Notes: generated by a model not told the origin, from the sequence alone. Positions 35,318 to 48,233 are shown, counted from the stretch's first letter. The stretch: 64,000 nucleotides of DNA from Histoplasma ohiense (GCA_017607445.1 JAEVHH010000004.1:434001-498000); one strand, 5' to 3'. Translations and numbers: made by a program.

Positions 35318-35463
35318 TGTAGTTCAAAGGTTGCTTGAGCTGTTCAAAGCTTCTAAGCTTTGCAGCTCTTCTTATACGAATTAACTAGTGTGGTAGTGTA
35401 CACCATTCTTAATAATAGGGGGTGGCGTACATCATGGAAGAATAATAAGTCAAAATTACCACA
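35318..35463 (-). repeat. 3' LTR of the nested Gypsy element
   Basis: 146 bp. Compared with the right copy it shows GCGG to GTGG, GTACGCC to GTACACC, CATCC to CATTC, GCCACGG to ATCATGG and AAGCCGA to AAGTCAA: all C-to-T or G-to-A. Confidence 0.9.
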
Positions 35464-35475
35464 TCCTCCCCTACC

Positions 35476-37640
35476 AAATCCATCTATGCCCTTGTGACAG
35501 AAATAGTGTTATGCCATGCACATCTGCTTTTGTGATGCACTATTCTGCAATAGATAAGGTGCTCACTTCATGTGCACAAGAGTTCCTATCACAACAACAT
35601 CAGCCCATCACTAATCAACACCACATTCACAACTATCCTCTTTCATTCACTCTCTCATACACTCAACCTCTCTTGCTCTGCTTCAATCATTCTACACATC
35701 TATCCTCTTCTATTGAACATCTAGCCTCTCTATTCTGCAATATGACCTCTGGTCACTGTGTCTCCCACTGTTCTGATCACATCATGCAATCTATTGATAA
35801 GTTTTTGTTGATCAAATCTTGTTGAAAGCTAATCTGGTGGTTTTCATGGTTGCTAATTGTTGTTAGTTTCTACTCCTCATCATCAGAGCATTCATCTTGC
35901 TCATGATCATCCCCTCTTCTCTTCTGATGTCCCTTCCACATGTGATCTCACTCCTATTGAGGAGATTGCTTACAATGATGTTGCAGGAGTAGATGATGAC
36001 AATGTGGCTATCTCTGTCAACAATCAGAATGTAAGTGAAGTGGTCAGCAAGGACATGAGCAGTGATGACAGTGTTCATGATGATGATGAGATGGTGAATG
36101 TCTCTGTGTTGTTCTCTGTCACTGTCTTCTCTGCTCTCATCTGTGTCTCTGCCTCCTCTGCTCTCAGTTTCATCTCTCTTGTCTCCATCAATTCCTCTCT
36201 CTCTTTCTACACTGGTTTCTCTCTTTCATTCACTCTTCAAGAAGTTCTACACATCTTCTGCAGCTCTCTTCTCTATTCTCCACATCTCTCTCCTGCTTCC
36301 ACTGTCTTCTTCAAAACATGATTTCATATGCAAGTGCTGTATGACACAACCCACTTCACCAGTTATTCATCTGTTGCATCTCTTGCTCAGAGCAAGTATG
36401 AAACCTTCAGCAATCTTACACATCTCTTGAATTCTGCTGTTGTTTGTACTGATTGTGCTGAGTGTATGTTATATCTCTCTTTGTCTCTTTTCTACAATTT
36501 TCTTTCTAACTTTTCATAGGTGAAATTGTACAGAGCCTCTGCATTGTTGAGGTTATGACAGACAAGAACCCTCACACTATGTTCACTTATGTCAATTTTT
36601 GCATTGCCCCTCTGTCTTTGCATGCTTCCAGCTTATCAGATGAGTGCCTTTGTCCTCTTTGCTGATGAATGACTTTCAAATTGGTTATTTGTAGGAAAGA
36701 AATACATGTGCAGAGTAGTCTGAACAGTGATGTGGTGCTTTTTTATACTTGGAATGAGTATACATCTGTTTCTTGTGTGGGTTGTGTGAGAGGCAAAGAA
36801 TCATTTCAATTTTGTGTTCTGTCTTCTGTATGTGACTGTTCTGCCAGCTGTCTCTGCCTCTGTTGCAACTGTCTTTGGAGCTTCAAGGGAAGTTTCTGTT
36901 TCTTCAGTAAGTGTATGCTTCTTTCTTTTCATTGTGATGAGTGGCTGTTAATGCTTCTACAGTTACTTCTGACATCACTCTGTATATGTCTATCTCTGCT
37001 CTCTTCTCAGATTCTTTTGCTACTTGTTCACTCTTCTTCACTTTCAATTCCACTCCTCCTCTTTCTTCAACTCTCATTGAGTGAGTGTCCATCATCTGTC
37101 TCTATAGAAATTCAGATGTCCACTCAACTGCTTTGCTCACTCTCTTCTCATCCTCCCCTCTTCTGACTGGTTTTTCTCTGTGTATGTGTGTTCATCATTT
37201 TGTTGATCTTTCTGTGAATCTTCTCATTGAAGATATTGAATCAGTGCATCAGGCTCTGTGTGAGGTGGAGGTGTGCACTGCACTTCTACACACACACCTT
37301 GAGATCCTGGAGTCCTTGGTGCAGGCTGAGTTTTAGTTTCCTTTTTGTTGCATACAGACATTTCTGAGAGTTGTTGGTTTGAGTGTTTTTGTTGGTGTAC
37401 ACCTTTTCTTTTGTTTTTGCGACATTCATGTATTTTTAGAAGTCGGGCAAAGCCCTTGCAGTGGTCATTAGAGCTGTGTGTGAATAGATCTTTTTCCTGG
37501 TTTTCTCTTTTTCCTTTCTTTTCTAGTCATTAATCTTACATGACCTTTTACTGGTTCTATGCTTGATGACTAGATACAGCAGATCCCATGTTTTTCAATG
37601 AGAGCCTTCTGCCTCCACATATTATACTGTCCCTCTTCAC
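35476..37640. other. Extra region of the nested Gypsy element, unassigned
   Basis: About 2.1 kb between the 3' LTR and the end of the integrase region. On the element's own (minus) strand no long frame is readable. On the opposite (plus) strand several Ser/Leu/Cys-rich frames run at 35,511-35,825, 35,857-36,321 and 36,669-37,166, and more if TGA is read as a mutated codon. One part (35,940-36,090) encodes an acidic run with DDDNVAISVNN and SSDDSVHDDDEM. Function and reality as a gene are unknown. Confidence 0.4.
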
Positions 37641-37860
37641 AAGCTCAGACAACTACAGTGAATGGCTCATCAAAACTAACCTCACTCAATCTCTGAGCAT
37701 CCTCAGATGCTGAAATAGCTTGATTCAACATATTCACTGACATTTCTGACAGTTCATCCTCTGAGGTCTTTACAATTGAGCTAGTATAGACAGTTGAATC
37801 CTCTTCTGAATCTCTTTGTTTCTTGCAACTCAATTCATATGCTGATCAACCATCTCAAAT

Positions 37861-38841
37861 TCATCTCTGACTGCATTGCGCCTGCTGTCTATGTTGCAAT
37901 ATCATACAGTCAGCAACAGTCTCATCACTTATCAGAGTGTGCTGTATGCCCATCTTTTCCATTTCCTTCCATTCTTTTTTAGTTATTGTTGAGAGGTTCA
38001 AGTAAGTGATATCATCTGATTTGTAAGCATCAATGATTTCTCTAACTTCTCTGAGCTTTTCTATTGTAAGCTCTCTTTTCTTCAACACTGATGATAGTGC
38101 TGCAGATGACCACAGCTCATTGAAATCCTCCACCTTCATCTCTACAAGACAAGAGCCATTTATAAGATTGTGTAGGACCCATCCCTCTGATTCTTCCAAA
38201 GTGTATATTTCAAGGGGGTGTGATTTGAGGATTTTGTACAGCTCAAACCATCTTGATTGGAACTTCTCAGGTTCTTCATTTTGTATGAGAACTCAAGTGC
38301 CCACAGCAAGACTCATTTCTTTCACTAGTGAGTCTCATATTCTTTTCAATTGTATGGTGTGGTTGAGCAGTAATTTGTTTGCTTTTGCTCAGGCATGGCT
38401 AACTTCTCTCACTCTTGATTTCATATTCACAACTGCTACCTCCTCCCCTATCTGCTTCTGCATATCCCCTGGAATACATGGATGCATCTCATAGAGCAGG
38501 TAGAACAGCAAGCACTTTGAGACTGTATGCTGATGAACTTGTGTTGTGAATAATATCTGTCTCAGATATTCATCCCATAACCTTGTGAGCTTTCCCACTA
38601 GATATTTTGTCAGCATGCTGCCTAGTATTCTGTTTAAGTGTTTGACTTTTCCATTTGTATGAGGGTGATAGAGTGTTGTTGTGCAATGCTTCATCTGCAA
38701 CTGTTTGACAAAGTGCCTCACAGCTCCTTCTACAAGGTTTGCACCATTATCTGTCAATATCTCACAGAGCATACCATAATTGATGTAGATATCATCATGT
38801 AGAAATTTAGCAATGATCTCCTCCATTGCCTCTGACACCAC
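37861..38841 (-). pseudogene. Nested Gypsy integrase, C-terminal half, interrupted
   Basis: Minus frame 38841-38389 has ILTDNGANLVEGAVRHF and YHPHTNGKVKHLNRILGSML, the integrase core with its Asp and Asn-Gly motif. A further frame, 38199-37861, carries LEESEGWVLHNLINGS...LVEMKVEDFNELW, the post-core segment (SRWFELYKIL just before it) usual in fungal Gypsy integrases. Stops separate the pieces. Confidence 0.75.
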
Positions 38842-39469
38842 TCACACAATTGGCCACTCTGTGGTGTAATCAATTGCTGTTATTATCCAGCAGTTCTCAT
38901 TTGATGTTCATGGCAATATCTCTATGAGATCTATTCCTCAACATTCAAACAGTTTAATCATATCTTCTATCTGATGTTGTGCCCTCTCACACTCCAATCC
39001 TTGTCTTGCGCCCTTTGAGACTTGGCAGTTTGGGCACTCCTGCATGTATGCTTGGATATCTTCTTCCATGCTTGGTCAGTACACTCAATCTTTCAGAACA
39101 CTTATAAATCCTGGGCTTCTCAAGTGGCTGAACTTCTTGTGCATACAACTTACCAGGTTCTATTGAAACTGAAGCTCAAGATACAGTGTCTCTGTGTAAC
39201 CAAGATCACAGTAAAGCACAACATTCTTCTCTAACTTTGCAAGCTTGAATTTTGGAAGCATCTCTTCTATTACCTTCACCAGGTGTTTATCAGCTGATAC
39301 ACTCCCATTCTTCAAGCAGGTGATCATGGCTTTCAATCACTCTGTCTCATCACAACTCCTCAGTGCTGTTAGTGTGAATTCTCCCTGTGCTGTGTTTGCT
39401 GGACCTTCTTCCATGAAGTCAGGTCTATGACTTATAGCATCTGACATGATAGCATCCACCCTCTTTCTG

Positions 39470-40773
39470 TATTTGATTTGAAGGTTGTACACCTGGAACT
39501 CTGATATCCATCATGCTAGCCACTTGGAGGGTTTGGTTGTCATTTGCAAATAAATGAGGCTTTCATGGTCGGTGATCACCATTGTCATATGCCTGTTGTT
39601 GATATATCAATCCCACAGGTCTAGTGCATGTTTGATCACTAGAAGTTCCTTCTCATGCACAGGATAGTTAAGCTCTGCACCTGACAGCTTTCAGCCATCA
39701 TATACTACTGGGTGTAATTTATCATCCTCCCCCACTTGCAAGAGGGAGCATCCAATGGCCCATTCTGATGTGTTGGTTTCAATTGTGAAGGGCTTTGTAC
39801 AATCTGGTTGAACAAGCACTGGAGATGTTGTCATACATTCTCTAAGCTCAAGAAAGGCCTCTTTGCAGAAGGTGTTCCAGATGATTGAATGAAATTTCTT
39901 TTTGCAAAGCTCAGTGTCTGTCTCTTTAAGAAGATCTGACAATGGAGCAGTGATTTGTGTGAAATCCTTTACAAATCTTCTGTAATAGAATGCCAGTTCT
40001 AAAAATTGGTGTATATGGTGTATGTTTCTAGACCTTGGCCATTTTGTGATAACTTCTAGTTTTTCAGGGATTGGGTGTATGCGGCCCCCTTCTACAAGAT
40101 GTCCCATGAACTCCAACTCTTTTGTATCAAACACACATTTTGATGATTTGATGTAGAGCTTGTGCTCTGCCAGAGTTGTGAGCATCTGGTCCACATGTTG
40201 TAGGTGCTCTTTGTACAAGTTTGAAAAGATTAAGATATTGTCAAGGTATATGAGGCATGATTGACTGTTCTGTTTTGCAAGGATCATATTCATTATCATC
40301 TGAAAGATTGCAGGGGTGTTTGTAAGCCTCATAGACATCACAAGAAATTCAAACTTTCTCCATTGCATGTTAAACACTGTTTTGAACACTGATAGTTTGC
40401 CTACATGAATCTGCCAGTATTCTGTGAGTAGGTCAATCTTTGTCAAGTATTGAGCATTTCCTACCATATCTAGTTGTTGTTGAATTCGTGGTAGTGGATA
40501 TCCATTCTTTACAGTGAGCTTATTGAACACTCAATAGTCAATGCACATACACCATTCTCCATTTGGCTTCTTAGCAAATAGAACTGGGAAGCCCCATGCA
40601 CTGGAGGATGGTTGTATGAGACCCCTCTTCAACAACTCCTCTATCTGCCACTGTAATTCCTCAAGATGCATTTGTGATAGAGGGTACATATTGCAATTTA
40701 TTGGTTTCACATCCTCTGTATCAATCTTGTGGACAAATTCTCTTTCAGGCAGCAGAGAAGGCAGGAGGTCCAT
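39470..40773 (-). pseudogene. Nested Gypsy reverse transcriptase/RNase H, interrupted
   Basis: Two abutting frames (40773-40531 and 40530-39691), separated by a stop after NGEWCMCIDY, encode the RT: EELLKRGLIQPSSSAWGFPV, FAKKPNGEW, YPLPRIQQQLD, and a catalytic motif that reads YLDN instead of YLDD at about 40,230 (Asp to Asn, a G-to-A change). The RNase H stretch follows with VLVQPDCTKPFTIETNTSEW and, after stops, MVITDHESLIYLQ. A dead copy. Confidence 0.85.
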
Positions 40774-41247
40774 TCAGAAGATCTTCTTATGCTTTTCAAG
40801 CAGTGTCTTTATACACATTTCATTTTTCAAATCTTTCACAGGCAGCAGTTCTTTTGCCTCAGATTCTCTTATGATGTATAGAATGCTCTGGGTTGAAGGT
40901 TTACACAGCACTCACTTCATTTGATGTTGGATGATGAGGTTCAAATCTTCCATTCCTGGCGTGTGGAATCTGTGCCTCATATTCATAGATAAGATCATAT
41001 GAATTTGATTCTTACAATCTGTCAACTGCATGTGACATGTACACCAATGAATTCAGGGATCATACTTCTGAAACCAATCAAGCCCCAAGATCAGGTCATA
41101 TTCTACATTCAGAAACATGTGTGCTCAGATGCAGCAAGACCATTCCTCAAAGTGCAAGGACATCTTTACCCTCACAGACAAGATAAGATAATGATTGTTT
41201 GGAAGCTTTACTCATTTAGATTCCTCCACTCATTGTACACCAGGCAA

Positions 41248-42818
41248 TCATTTTAGCATATGATCATCAATGTACTTTGTTGAAGTGCTCATGTTCAATA
41301 ACACCTTCACTGCCACTTCTCTTTTCCATCTCAGATATTCTCTATACATCAGTGTATTCAGTTCTACAGTGTTCAGATGTTCATCCACTTTCTCTTCTGC
41401 ACTCACTCCTTCATCTTCCTTCTGTTTAGCCCTTGTAGAATTCAGAGAGTCATCTAACACAGGCAACTCATCTACTTTGAAGGTCTTTAGTAGTCAATCA
41501 GTGAGTGTCTCTGATTCTGCTGATCCCTCTAGTTTTTTGACTCCTTCTCTTGAGGATGATTACAGCAATCCCTTGTATTATGATTCTGTCAGCTGCAGTA
41601 AAAGCATGCTCTGTGTTTGCAACATCAGACTACCCACTCTGGCAAATTCTTCTTGAGGGGGTTCAGAGCTCTTGTGATAGCATTGAGGTCAATATCCATT
41701 GCATCTGAGTGTCTTGATGATGGAGCAGTGGATGTAGATGTGAGTCTTCTTGCATTCATCTGCACCCCCACTGCTTGCTTTCACAGCTTGCTCACTTGTT
41801 CCCTTGAGAGTAGTGTTTTGTACATTTCCTCCACTGTCTGTGGCTGTGGGTTAAGACACTTCCACTCGGTGTATAGATCAGTGTCTAAGCTGTGTACAAA
41901 GATTTGTAGACAGAAGAGTGTCAGGAGCTCTTGATTCATCACAAGATAACACAAGCTGAAATGAATGTAGTACAATGCAAGATCTCCTTCTTACTTGCAT
42001 TCTACAAAGCATTTGTAACATTTGTCTTTGACATCTAGTTCCTCAAAGTTATGCAGAATTCATTTTGTGAAATCATCTCATTTCCATGATAATCCATACT
42101 TGTCAGATGCTTCTGCATTCAACTTCTCAGCTGTCATTCAAAGGGATCTAGCTTTTCCCTTAAGAATAGATGCTGTGTGCAAGACCTGCTGTAATTCAGT
42201 GAGTTGCCATTCTGTGAGCTTGTGCTCCATGCAATAGTGTGAACACATCTGACTCAACCAGTTGAGAGTGGTGTTGTTCTTACACTCACCATCAAAGTGT
42301 GGTGGATTAGATAGATTGCCTGGCTTGATATATTCTGTGATGATTGATGTATTCTCAGAGAATGCTGTTCATGCTGTGTATGCTGGGTCAGGGTCATTAG
42401 ATGAGGTGTTGATGTTCAGAGAGTTGATTAAACTATGCAATGAGATCTTGAGCATTGCTGAATGTTCAGTCTCAAGACATACACACTTCAGCTCTTGATG
42501 CAGATCAGCCATCTGAGTGTCTCACTCATTTCTGACATTTGCAAGACTATCTGCAAAGCTCATAGCATTTGCTGCTCATTGCTGAGTGACTTCCACACAC
42601 TGATGTTCCTTCTGCACCTCGAGTTCTGTTTGGTAAAGATTACACATTGCCAATATCTCCTCCAACAAGATGTTGCAGATGAGAAGCTTGTTGTTCTCAG
42701 ATGCAAAAGCTGCCACTCTGCATACTGCTTCTTGTAGACCTTTGGAAACCAGTTGCATTTCATTCAGTTCAGGTACAAGGGATGGATGTTGGTTGAAGGT
42801 GTTCATGATGATTATCAT
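41248..42818 (-). pseudogene. Nested Gypsy gag/protease region, heavily interrupted
   Basis: Minus frames at 42818-42576 (PELNEMQLVSKGLQEAVCRV, a helical gag-like start) and 41466-41248 are the longest remaining pieces between the 5' LTR and RT. Assignment is by position in the element, since little family signal survives. Confidence 0.4.
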
Positions 42819-43177
42819 CAGTCATACACTTTTTTTCTATGTCTTAAGAATATCATTTGTAGTTGATTTCTTATTGGTATCTTCTTGGTCATACAACTGA
42901 CTGACTCCTTCTTAAGCTTGTGAGTAGAGTGGTCCTTTGAACCATTGTCCACCTCTACACCATCTTTCTACACCCTCAGCTCACCTCACATATGGTGGTG
43001 AGTCGTCTGCTACCAATTTTGCAATCAGAAGTGTTCCGACTTCACCACTCATTTGTACAATTGAGCTCTAGAGTGTAGAGATGACCATGCTGGCATGATA
43101 ACTACAACTTGCATTGTAGGCGGAATTATCACGCCCCCAGGAGTGTATGCTCCCTTCAGTTTAGACATGCTACCAGA

Positions 43178-43323
43178 TGTAGTTCAAAGATTGCTTGAGC
43201 TGTTCAAAGCTTCTAAGCTTTGCAGCTCTTCTTATACGAATTAACTAGTGCGGTAGTGTACGCCATCCTTAATAATAGGGGGTGGCGTACGCCACGGAAG
43301 AATAATAAGCCGAAATTACCACA
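43178..43323 (-). repeat. 5' LTR of the nested Gypsy element
   Basis: 146 bp and the less mutated of the two copies (it keeps several CpG). Internal partial palindrome: GGTAGTGTACGCCA against TGGCGTACGCCA. On minus it is followed by TCTGGTAGCATG, a candidate primer-binding site. Confidence 0.88.
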
Positions 43324-44130
43324 CATCAAATTGAATATCAATGAACAAGCAATAGACTCACTATCCAATCAAGTATGATATATTCATAGCAGATTGAATG
43401 GCAACATATTAGCAAAATTTCAACTCTGAATGAGTCATTGCTAGAATCATCAGCATACATCAGAGCTAGTCTTTCAACAACTCAACTCTCTCTTCCTCAA
43501 TTCTATACTTCAAGCCAAGATGTTAGACTGATTTAATTGAACTCATCAGATGAATGTTATATTGACAACTTATCTTTCTGAATTCAATTGTAAGCTTCTA
43601 GAAGCAGATGGGCAAGACTGAGATGATGCTGTCAAAATCAATATATTGTTCAAGAACTTGAACTTTCAATTGCATAATCAAAGTGTAGAGCATCTGAAGC
43701 TCTCAATATACAGTGAATTCTGTGCTAATCTTTATCTGTTGAACAACAATCTGTCTCAGTTTCATGCACTTCAAAATTGTAGAGAATTTCACTGAATAAA
43801 TGCATACATCTCAAACCACTCTGCAGCACTTCTCATCTCTGAATCAGAATCAATGAACTGAGTTCCACACATGAATACAAGTCATCTGAGGATTCTCAAT
43901 GTCTCAGAGAAGAATATCATCAACTGAATCATCAGAGAAGTCTGCATACACTGTGACAAGTCAGAATACTTCACAAATCAATGTCTGAATGTGATCACTC
44001 TGAGTAAACCCCCCACACATGTGAATGCTGCATCACTCATGGATAAGCAAGAACAGAGAAAAGATGAGCTCTCACTCTAAAATATGAATGAGAGCTCAAG
44101 AAGCAAAAAGTTAGCTGAAGATTCAAACAG
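43324..44130 (+). pseudogene. Chromovirus gag, C-terminal part
   Basis: Resumes the reading interrupted at 35,318. Reading through TGA codons gives a gag-like chain ending in CIHCDKSEYFTNQC near 43,945-43,990, a zinc knuckle that has lost its Gly-His. It contains several TGA and no long uninterrupted frame. Confidence 0.55.
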
Positions 44131-44151
44131 AAGATACAAGCAGACACAATC

Positions 44152-47100
44152 ATGATCTCTATCATTGTAAATAGCTTAGTCAACATACAAGCAATGATAG
44201 ACAGTGGTTTTCTTCACTACACTCTTATAGACACTCAGCTGGTTGAGAAGTATAAGCTTCAGTATATTCTCTTTCTCAAATCACATAAACTCAGTGAATT
44301 TGACAGCTTCAGAGGATCTGCCTTCTACAACATGATAAGATTTAATGTCAATGTAGAAGAACATGAGAAAAAGAATGTATATGCATACAAAATACAAAGC
44401 CTTGAGTACAATCTAATACTCAGTCTATCATGACTCACAGAATTTGAAACCTTGTTGAACACATGCAATCACTGCTTTATTTTCTCAGAAGATGACTGTG
44501 TTTATAAGAAGAATGTCAATAGAACTGCTGATCTCATTCAGATATCAGCAGAAGTGTACAAACTACTAATCTGTCAAGTGTATGAGAAGAAGAATGTCCA
44601 AGTGTTCACTGCTAGCATGACAGATATCAAGAAAGTATTAGAAAAGTTAGAACTCAAAGATCTCAAGAAACTGTGCAAAAAACTATCTGAATTGTATAAA
44701 GACTTCACAGATATGTTCAATGAGAAAGAAGCTGAAAAGCTTCTCCCTCATCAAGAACTCAGTATAGATCATACAATTGAGCTCATCAAGAAAAATAATA
44801 AGAATTCACAACTACTCTGAGATTCTCTCTACAGCATGTCACACAACAAGCTTCTCATTCTACAAAAAATGCTCAACAGATTACTAGACAAAGACTTCAT
44901 TTATATTAACAACTCATTCACTGCAGCATCTGTACTGTTTGTGAAGAAATCAAAAGAAGACTTACAATTCTGTGTTGACTATTGAAAACTCAATAAGATT
45001 ACACAGAAGAACTGATATCTTCTTTCACTCATCAATGAAACACTCAAACAGATAGAAAAAGTAAAATGATTTATGAAACTTAATATCTCTGCAGCCTTCT
45101 ACAAGATAAGAATTAATGAAGGTGATGAATGGCTAACTGTCTTTCATATGCATTATGAATTATACAAATGAACAGTGACTCTCTTTGAATTAGTGAATGC
45201 TCTGAGTACATTTCAGAAATATATTAACTGGGCTCTATGAGATCTGCTCAATGAGATCATCTCAGTATACATGAACAATATCTTGATCTTCATCAATGAA
45301 TCACTCACTGAGCACTGTAAGCACATACAACAAGTTCTTGACCATCTACAAAAAGCTGAACTGCAAGTGAACATTGACAAATGCAATTTTGAGATCAAGT
45401 CTATAATCTATCTAGAATTCATCATTGAAGCTGAAAAAGGCATACACATGAATTCTAAGAAGATGAAAGCAATCCTCAACTGAGAGGCATCAGTCTCAGT
45501 AAAAGAGACTAGAAGCTTTCTAGAATTTATCAACTTCTATCAAAGATTCATCAAAGACTTTTCTGATATCATACAATCACTGATGGATCTGACTCAGAAA
45601 GATGCTGTATTTCAATGGACTGACAAAGCAGACACAGCATTCAAAAAGCTGAAGTGTATATTCACAAACACTCTGATGCTGCAATCATTTGATTCAGATA
45701 AACATACAATTCTCAAAACAGATGCCTCAGATTATGTAGTAGACAGAGCACTAATGCAATATGATAATGAAAATGTTCTACAACTCTGTGTCTTTATCTT
45801 GAAAAAGATGTCACTCATCAAATGCAACTACAAGATCTACAACAAGAAGTTTCTAGCAATCATACAATGTCTTGAAGAATGAAAGTCTGAATTTATGAGT
45901 GTTGAGAAGTTTGAGATTGTTACTGATCATAAGAACTTAGAATACTTCACAATCACTCATAAGCTTATCAAGAGACATATATGTTGATCATTGTTTCTTA
46001 GCTATTTTTTGTTCACAATTCATTATCAATCTGAAGTAGAGAACATTCTTGCAGATGCTCTGTCTCACTGAGAACAAGATATATCATCTGATGACTTAGA
46101 TGACAGATGAAAACACTGAGAGCATTGATTAATCAACTTCACAATCATAGAAAGTTCTATACAATCAGACAAACCTCACATACATATCAATCAATTCCAA
46201 ACTCAAGAACCCTCACTCAAAGAACAATGAAGACTAGCAGCAGAAGCAGATGAATTCTGACAGTAAGTCACTGAAGTCATATAAAGTAAAGCATCTCAAT
46301 TCCTCACAGACATATACTCAAGAATGAATATCTCAGCATATTCAATTGACAATGACAACTGCTTACACTTTCAAGATAGACAATGAATCTCTGATTCAGA
46401 ATCTCTATGAATACAGATCATGCAAGAAATTCATAACTTACTGATGACTGAGCACTCAGAATATGAAATCATGTACAACATTGTCATCTGAGAATTCTAC
46501 TGATCAGATATATTGAAAGATATACATCAGTTCATACACAACTATGATCACTGCAGCTCAGTGACAGCATGATATGAACATCAAAAAAAAATACTGAAGT
46601 CTCTATCTATTCTCAACTGAACTTGACACAATATAGCTATTAATTTTGCAGTTTTCTTACTCAAAAGTGAAGATTCTACAAACATTCTAGTCATTGTCAA
46701 TCAACTCAGCAAGGATATAATACTACAGCTCTGTGACAAGATGAATACTGAAGTAATTACAGATGTCTTTGTCAGAAGCTCATTCTATTGTATGCATGAT
46801 CTGTTTTTATTCATTGTATCAGATAGAGACAGTCAATTTGTCAGCACACTCTGAGTCTATGTATGTCAATTATTAAGAATTGAACAAAAGTTATCAACAG
46901 TGTATCATTCAGAGACTGATGAAGCTACTGAGAGAATGATATAAATGATAAAGAATATTCTCTGTAAGTTCTGCAATTACACACAAGACAACTGAAGCAA
47001 TCTGTTGCTACATACTGAGATTGTAATTAACAGTTGAGATTCTGCTATGACAGATGTAAGCTCATTCTTTTTTCTACACAGATACAACTTAGAGATTCTG

Positions 47101-47699
47101 AACTTCTCTGAGACTTTCTGAGAAACCATGTATGCCCACAGTCTCATACAGATGACAGAGAATATCATGAGCAAGTTGAAGAAGACTCACAAATAAGCAG
47201 AAGCTTCAATGATCAGCACTCAGTAAGATTACAAAAATCAAATAAATATCAGAAGAAGTTCTATAATCTGATATTATATAGAAGACAAAGTCTGACTGAA
47301 TCTCAAGAACATAAAAATGAACTGTCTCTCATATACACTAGATTACTATCATATCAAATATATGATGAAGAAAGTGTTAGACACACACAATTATCAATTT
47401 GACATCTTATCTGACATTCATGACATCTTTCATACAAACCTGCTCCAACCCACAGCTGAGGATCCATTCCTCTCACAGAGAATCTTCAATTGACAGCCAC
47501 TCATCATTATAGAAGAAGATAATGAACTCAAGTGAGAAATTGAAGCAATTTTTGATAATAGAATCAATCATCATCATCACAAATATCTTGTCAAATGAGT
47601 AGAATACAATTGTTTGATCTGAGAATCTGTGTCTGTCTTGAAGAACACTGCTGCTCTCAATATCTATAAGTTCTCACTCATCTCAGTAGAGAGAGATAA
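44152..47699 (+). pseudogene. Chromovirus pol (protease, RT, RNase H, integrase, chromodomain), many stops
   Basis: A single long reading with about forty stops, nearly all TGA. The protease has AMIDSG. RT has FVKKSKEDLQFCVDY and a catalytic motif that reads YMNN instead of YxDD at about 45,268. RNase H has FDSDKHTILKTDASDYVVD and VTDHKNLEYF. Integrase has FIVSDRDSQFVSTL and VYHSETDEATERMI. A chromodomain closes it at about 47,580-47,680 (HHKYLVKWVEYNCLIWE). Stops fall where relatives have Trp (LEE-stop-KSEF, ILN-stop-EAS) or Arg (VDY-stop-KLNK, SH-stop-EQD). Inactive. Confidence 0.85.
47684..47699 (+). promoter_or_regulatory. Polypurine tract of the chromovirus
   Basis: CAGTAGAGAGAGATAA directly abuts the 3' LTR start at 47700, the expected site of plus-strand priming. 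Confidence 0.75.
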
Positions 47700-48233
47700 T
47701 GTGACAGATTAGCATTTATTAGTAATTAACTTATGCAATCAACTCTTCTTCTGCATCTGCTTGTTTCTGATCATTGTGATCTCATATAATTCTCAATGTT
47801 CTTCTGCTCTGTGCTCTGTATTTATGTAGTTTCTAATGATTCTTCTGTGTAGCTCTTAACATTCTTTCACTTCATGTTTTATATTTGTGTAGTCTCTAAT
47901 AATTCTTTCATATAGCTTCTTACATTCTTCTGCTCTGTGTTTCACACTCATATAGTCTCTAATGATTCTTCTGTATAGCTCTCAATGATTCTTTCATCTC
48001 ATATTTCATACTCATATAACTTCTAATAATTCTTATATATATCTCTTAATGTTCTTTCACTTCACACTTCACTGTGAAGTGGCTTCTGATATTTTTTCAT
48101 TCTGAACTTTTCTCTATAAGAATTCTTTTTGTATGATCTTTTCTTCTGATTTCTTTTCTCTTTCTTTTCTTAATCAATTCATAATCTGTAATTAGAATAG
48201 TATCAAATCATTAATTGAAGTATACTCATTACA
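47700..48233 (+). repeat. 3' LTR of the chromovirus
   Basis: 534 bp, same length as the 5' LTR, with the same internal ~63-bp units. Followed by the GCAAT target copy at 48234-48238. It differs from the 5' LTR mainly by C-to-T changes. Confidence 0.9.

Larger units (their letters stand above)
35318..43323 (-). mobile_element. Second Ty3/Gypsy element, minus strand, 146-bp LTRs, nested in the first
   Basis: The LTRs at 35318-35463 and 43178-43323 are both 146 bp, start TGTAGTTC and end TTACCACA in plus reading, and differ only by transitions. CATC flanks both ends (35314-35317 and 43324-43327) as target duplication. On minus the 5' LTR is the right one. A polypurine tract (GGTAGGGGAGGA on minus) abuts the left LTR at 35464-35475. 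Pol order on minus is RT (40.8-39.7 kb), RNase H (about 39.7-39.4 kb), integrase (about 39.0-38.3 kb). The total of 8.0 kb exceeds the usual 6 kb because about 2 kb lies between the integrase end and the 3' LTR. Confidence 0.9.
34118..48233 (+). mobile_element. Ty3/Gypsy chromovirus, full length, mutated, with a second element nested inside
   Basis: Two 534-bp LTRs (34118-34651 and 47700-48233) begin TGTGAC and end ATTACA. They are flanked by the 5-bp target duplication GCAAT (34113-34117 and 48234-48238). A polypurine tract (AGTAGAGAGAGATAA) abuts the 3' LTR. Without the nested 8-kb insertion the element is about 6.1 kb, normal for the group. Coding order on plus is gag, protease, RT, RNase H, integrase, chromodomain. 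Every domain is interrupted by stops, nearly all TGA, and CpG is almost absent, as expected after duplication-triggered C-to-T mutation. Not expected to be autonomous. Confidence 0.92.

Noticed and set aside
36098..36430. Ser/Leu-rich plus frame as a membrane protein gene
   Set aside because: CT-rich composition alone gives this look; no start, intron or motif supports it as a stand-alone host gene. The whole region is kept as one open question instead.
44152..47699. Alternative genetic code (TGA = Trp) in the elements
   Set aside because: Several TGA fall at expected Arg positions, catalytic Asp codons are also changed to Asn, and host genes here (MDV1, the 144-aa protein) end in TGA.
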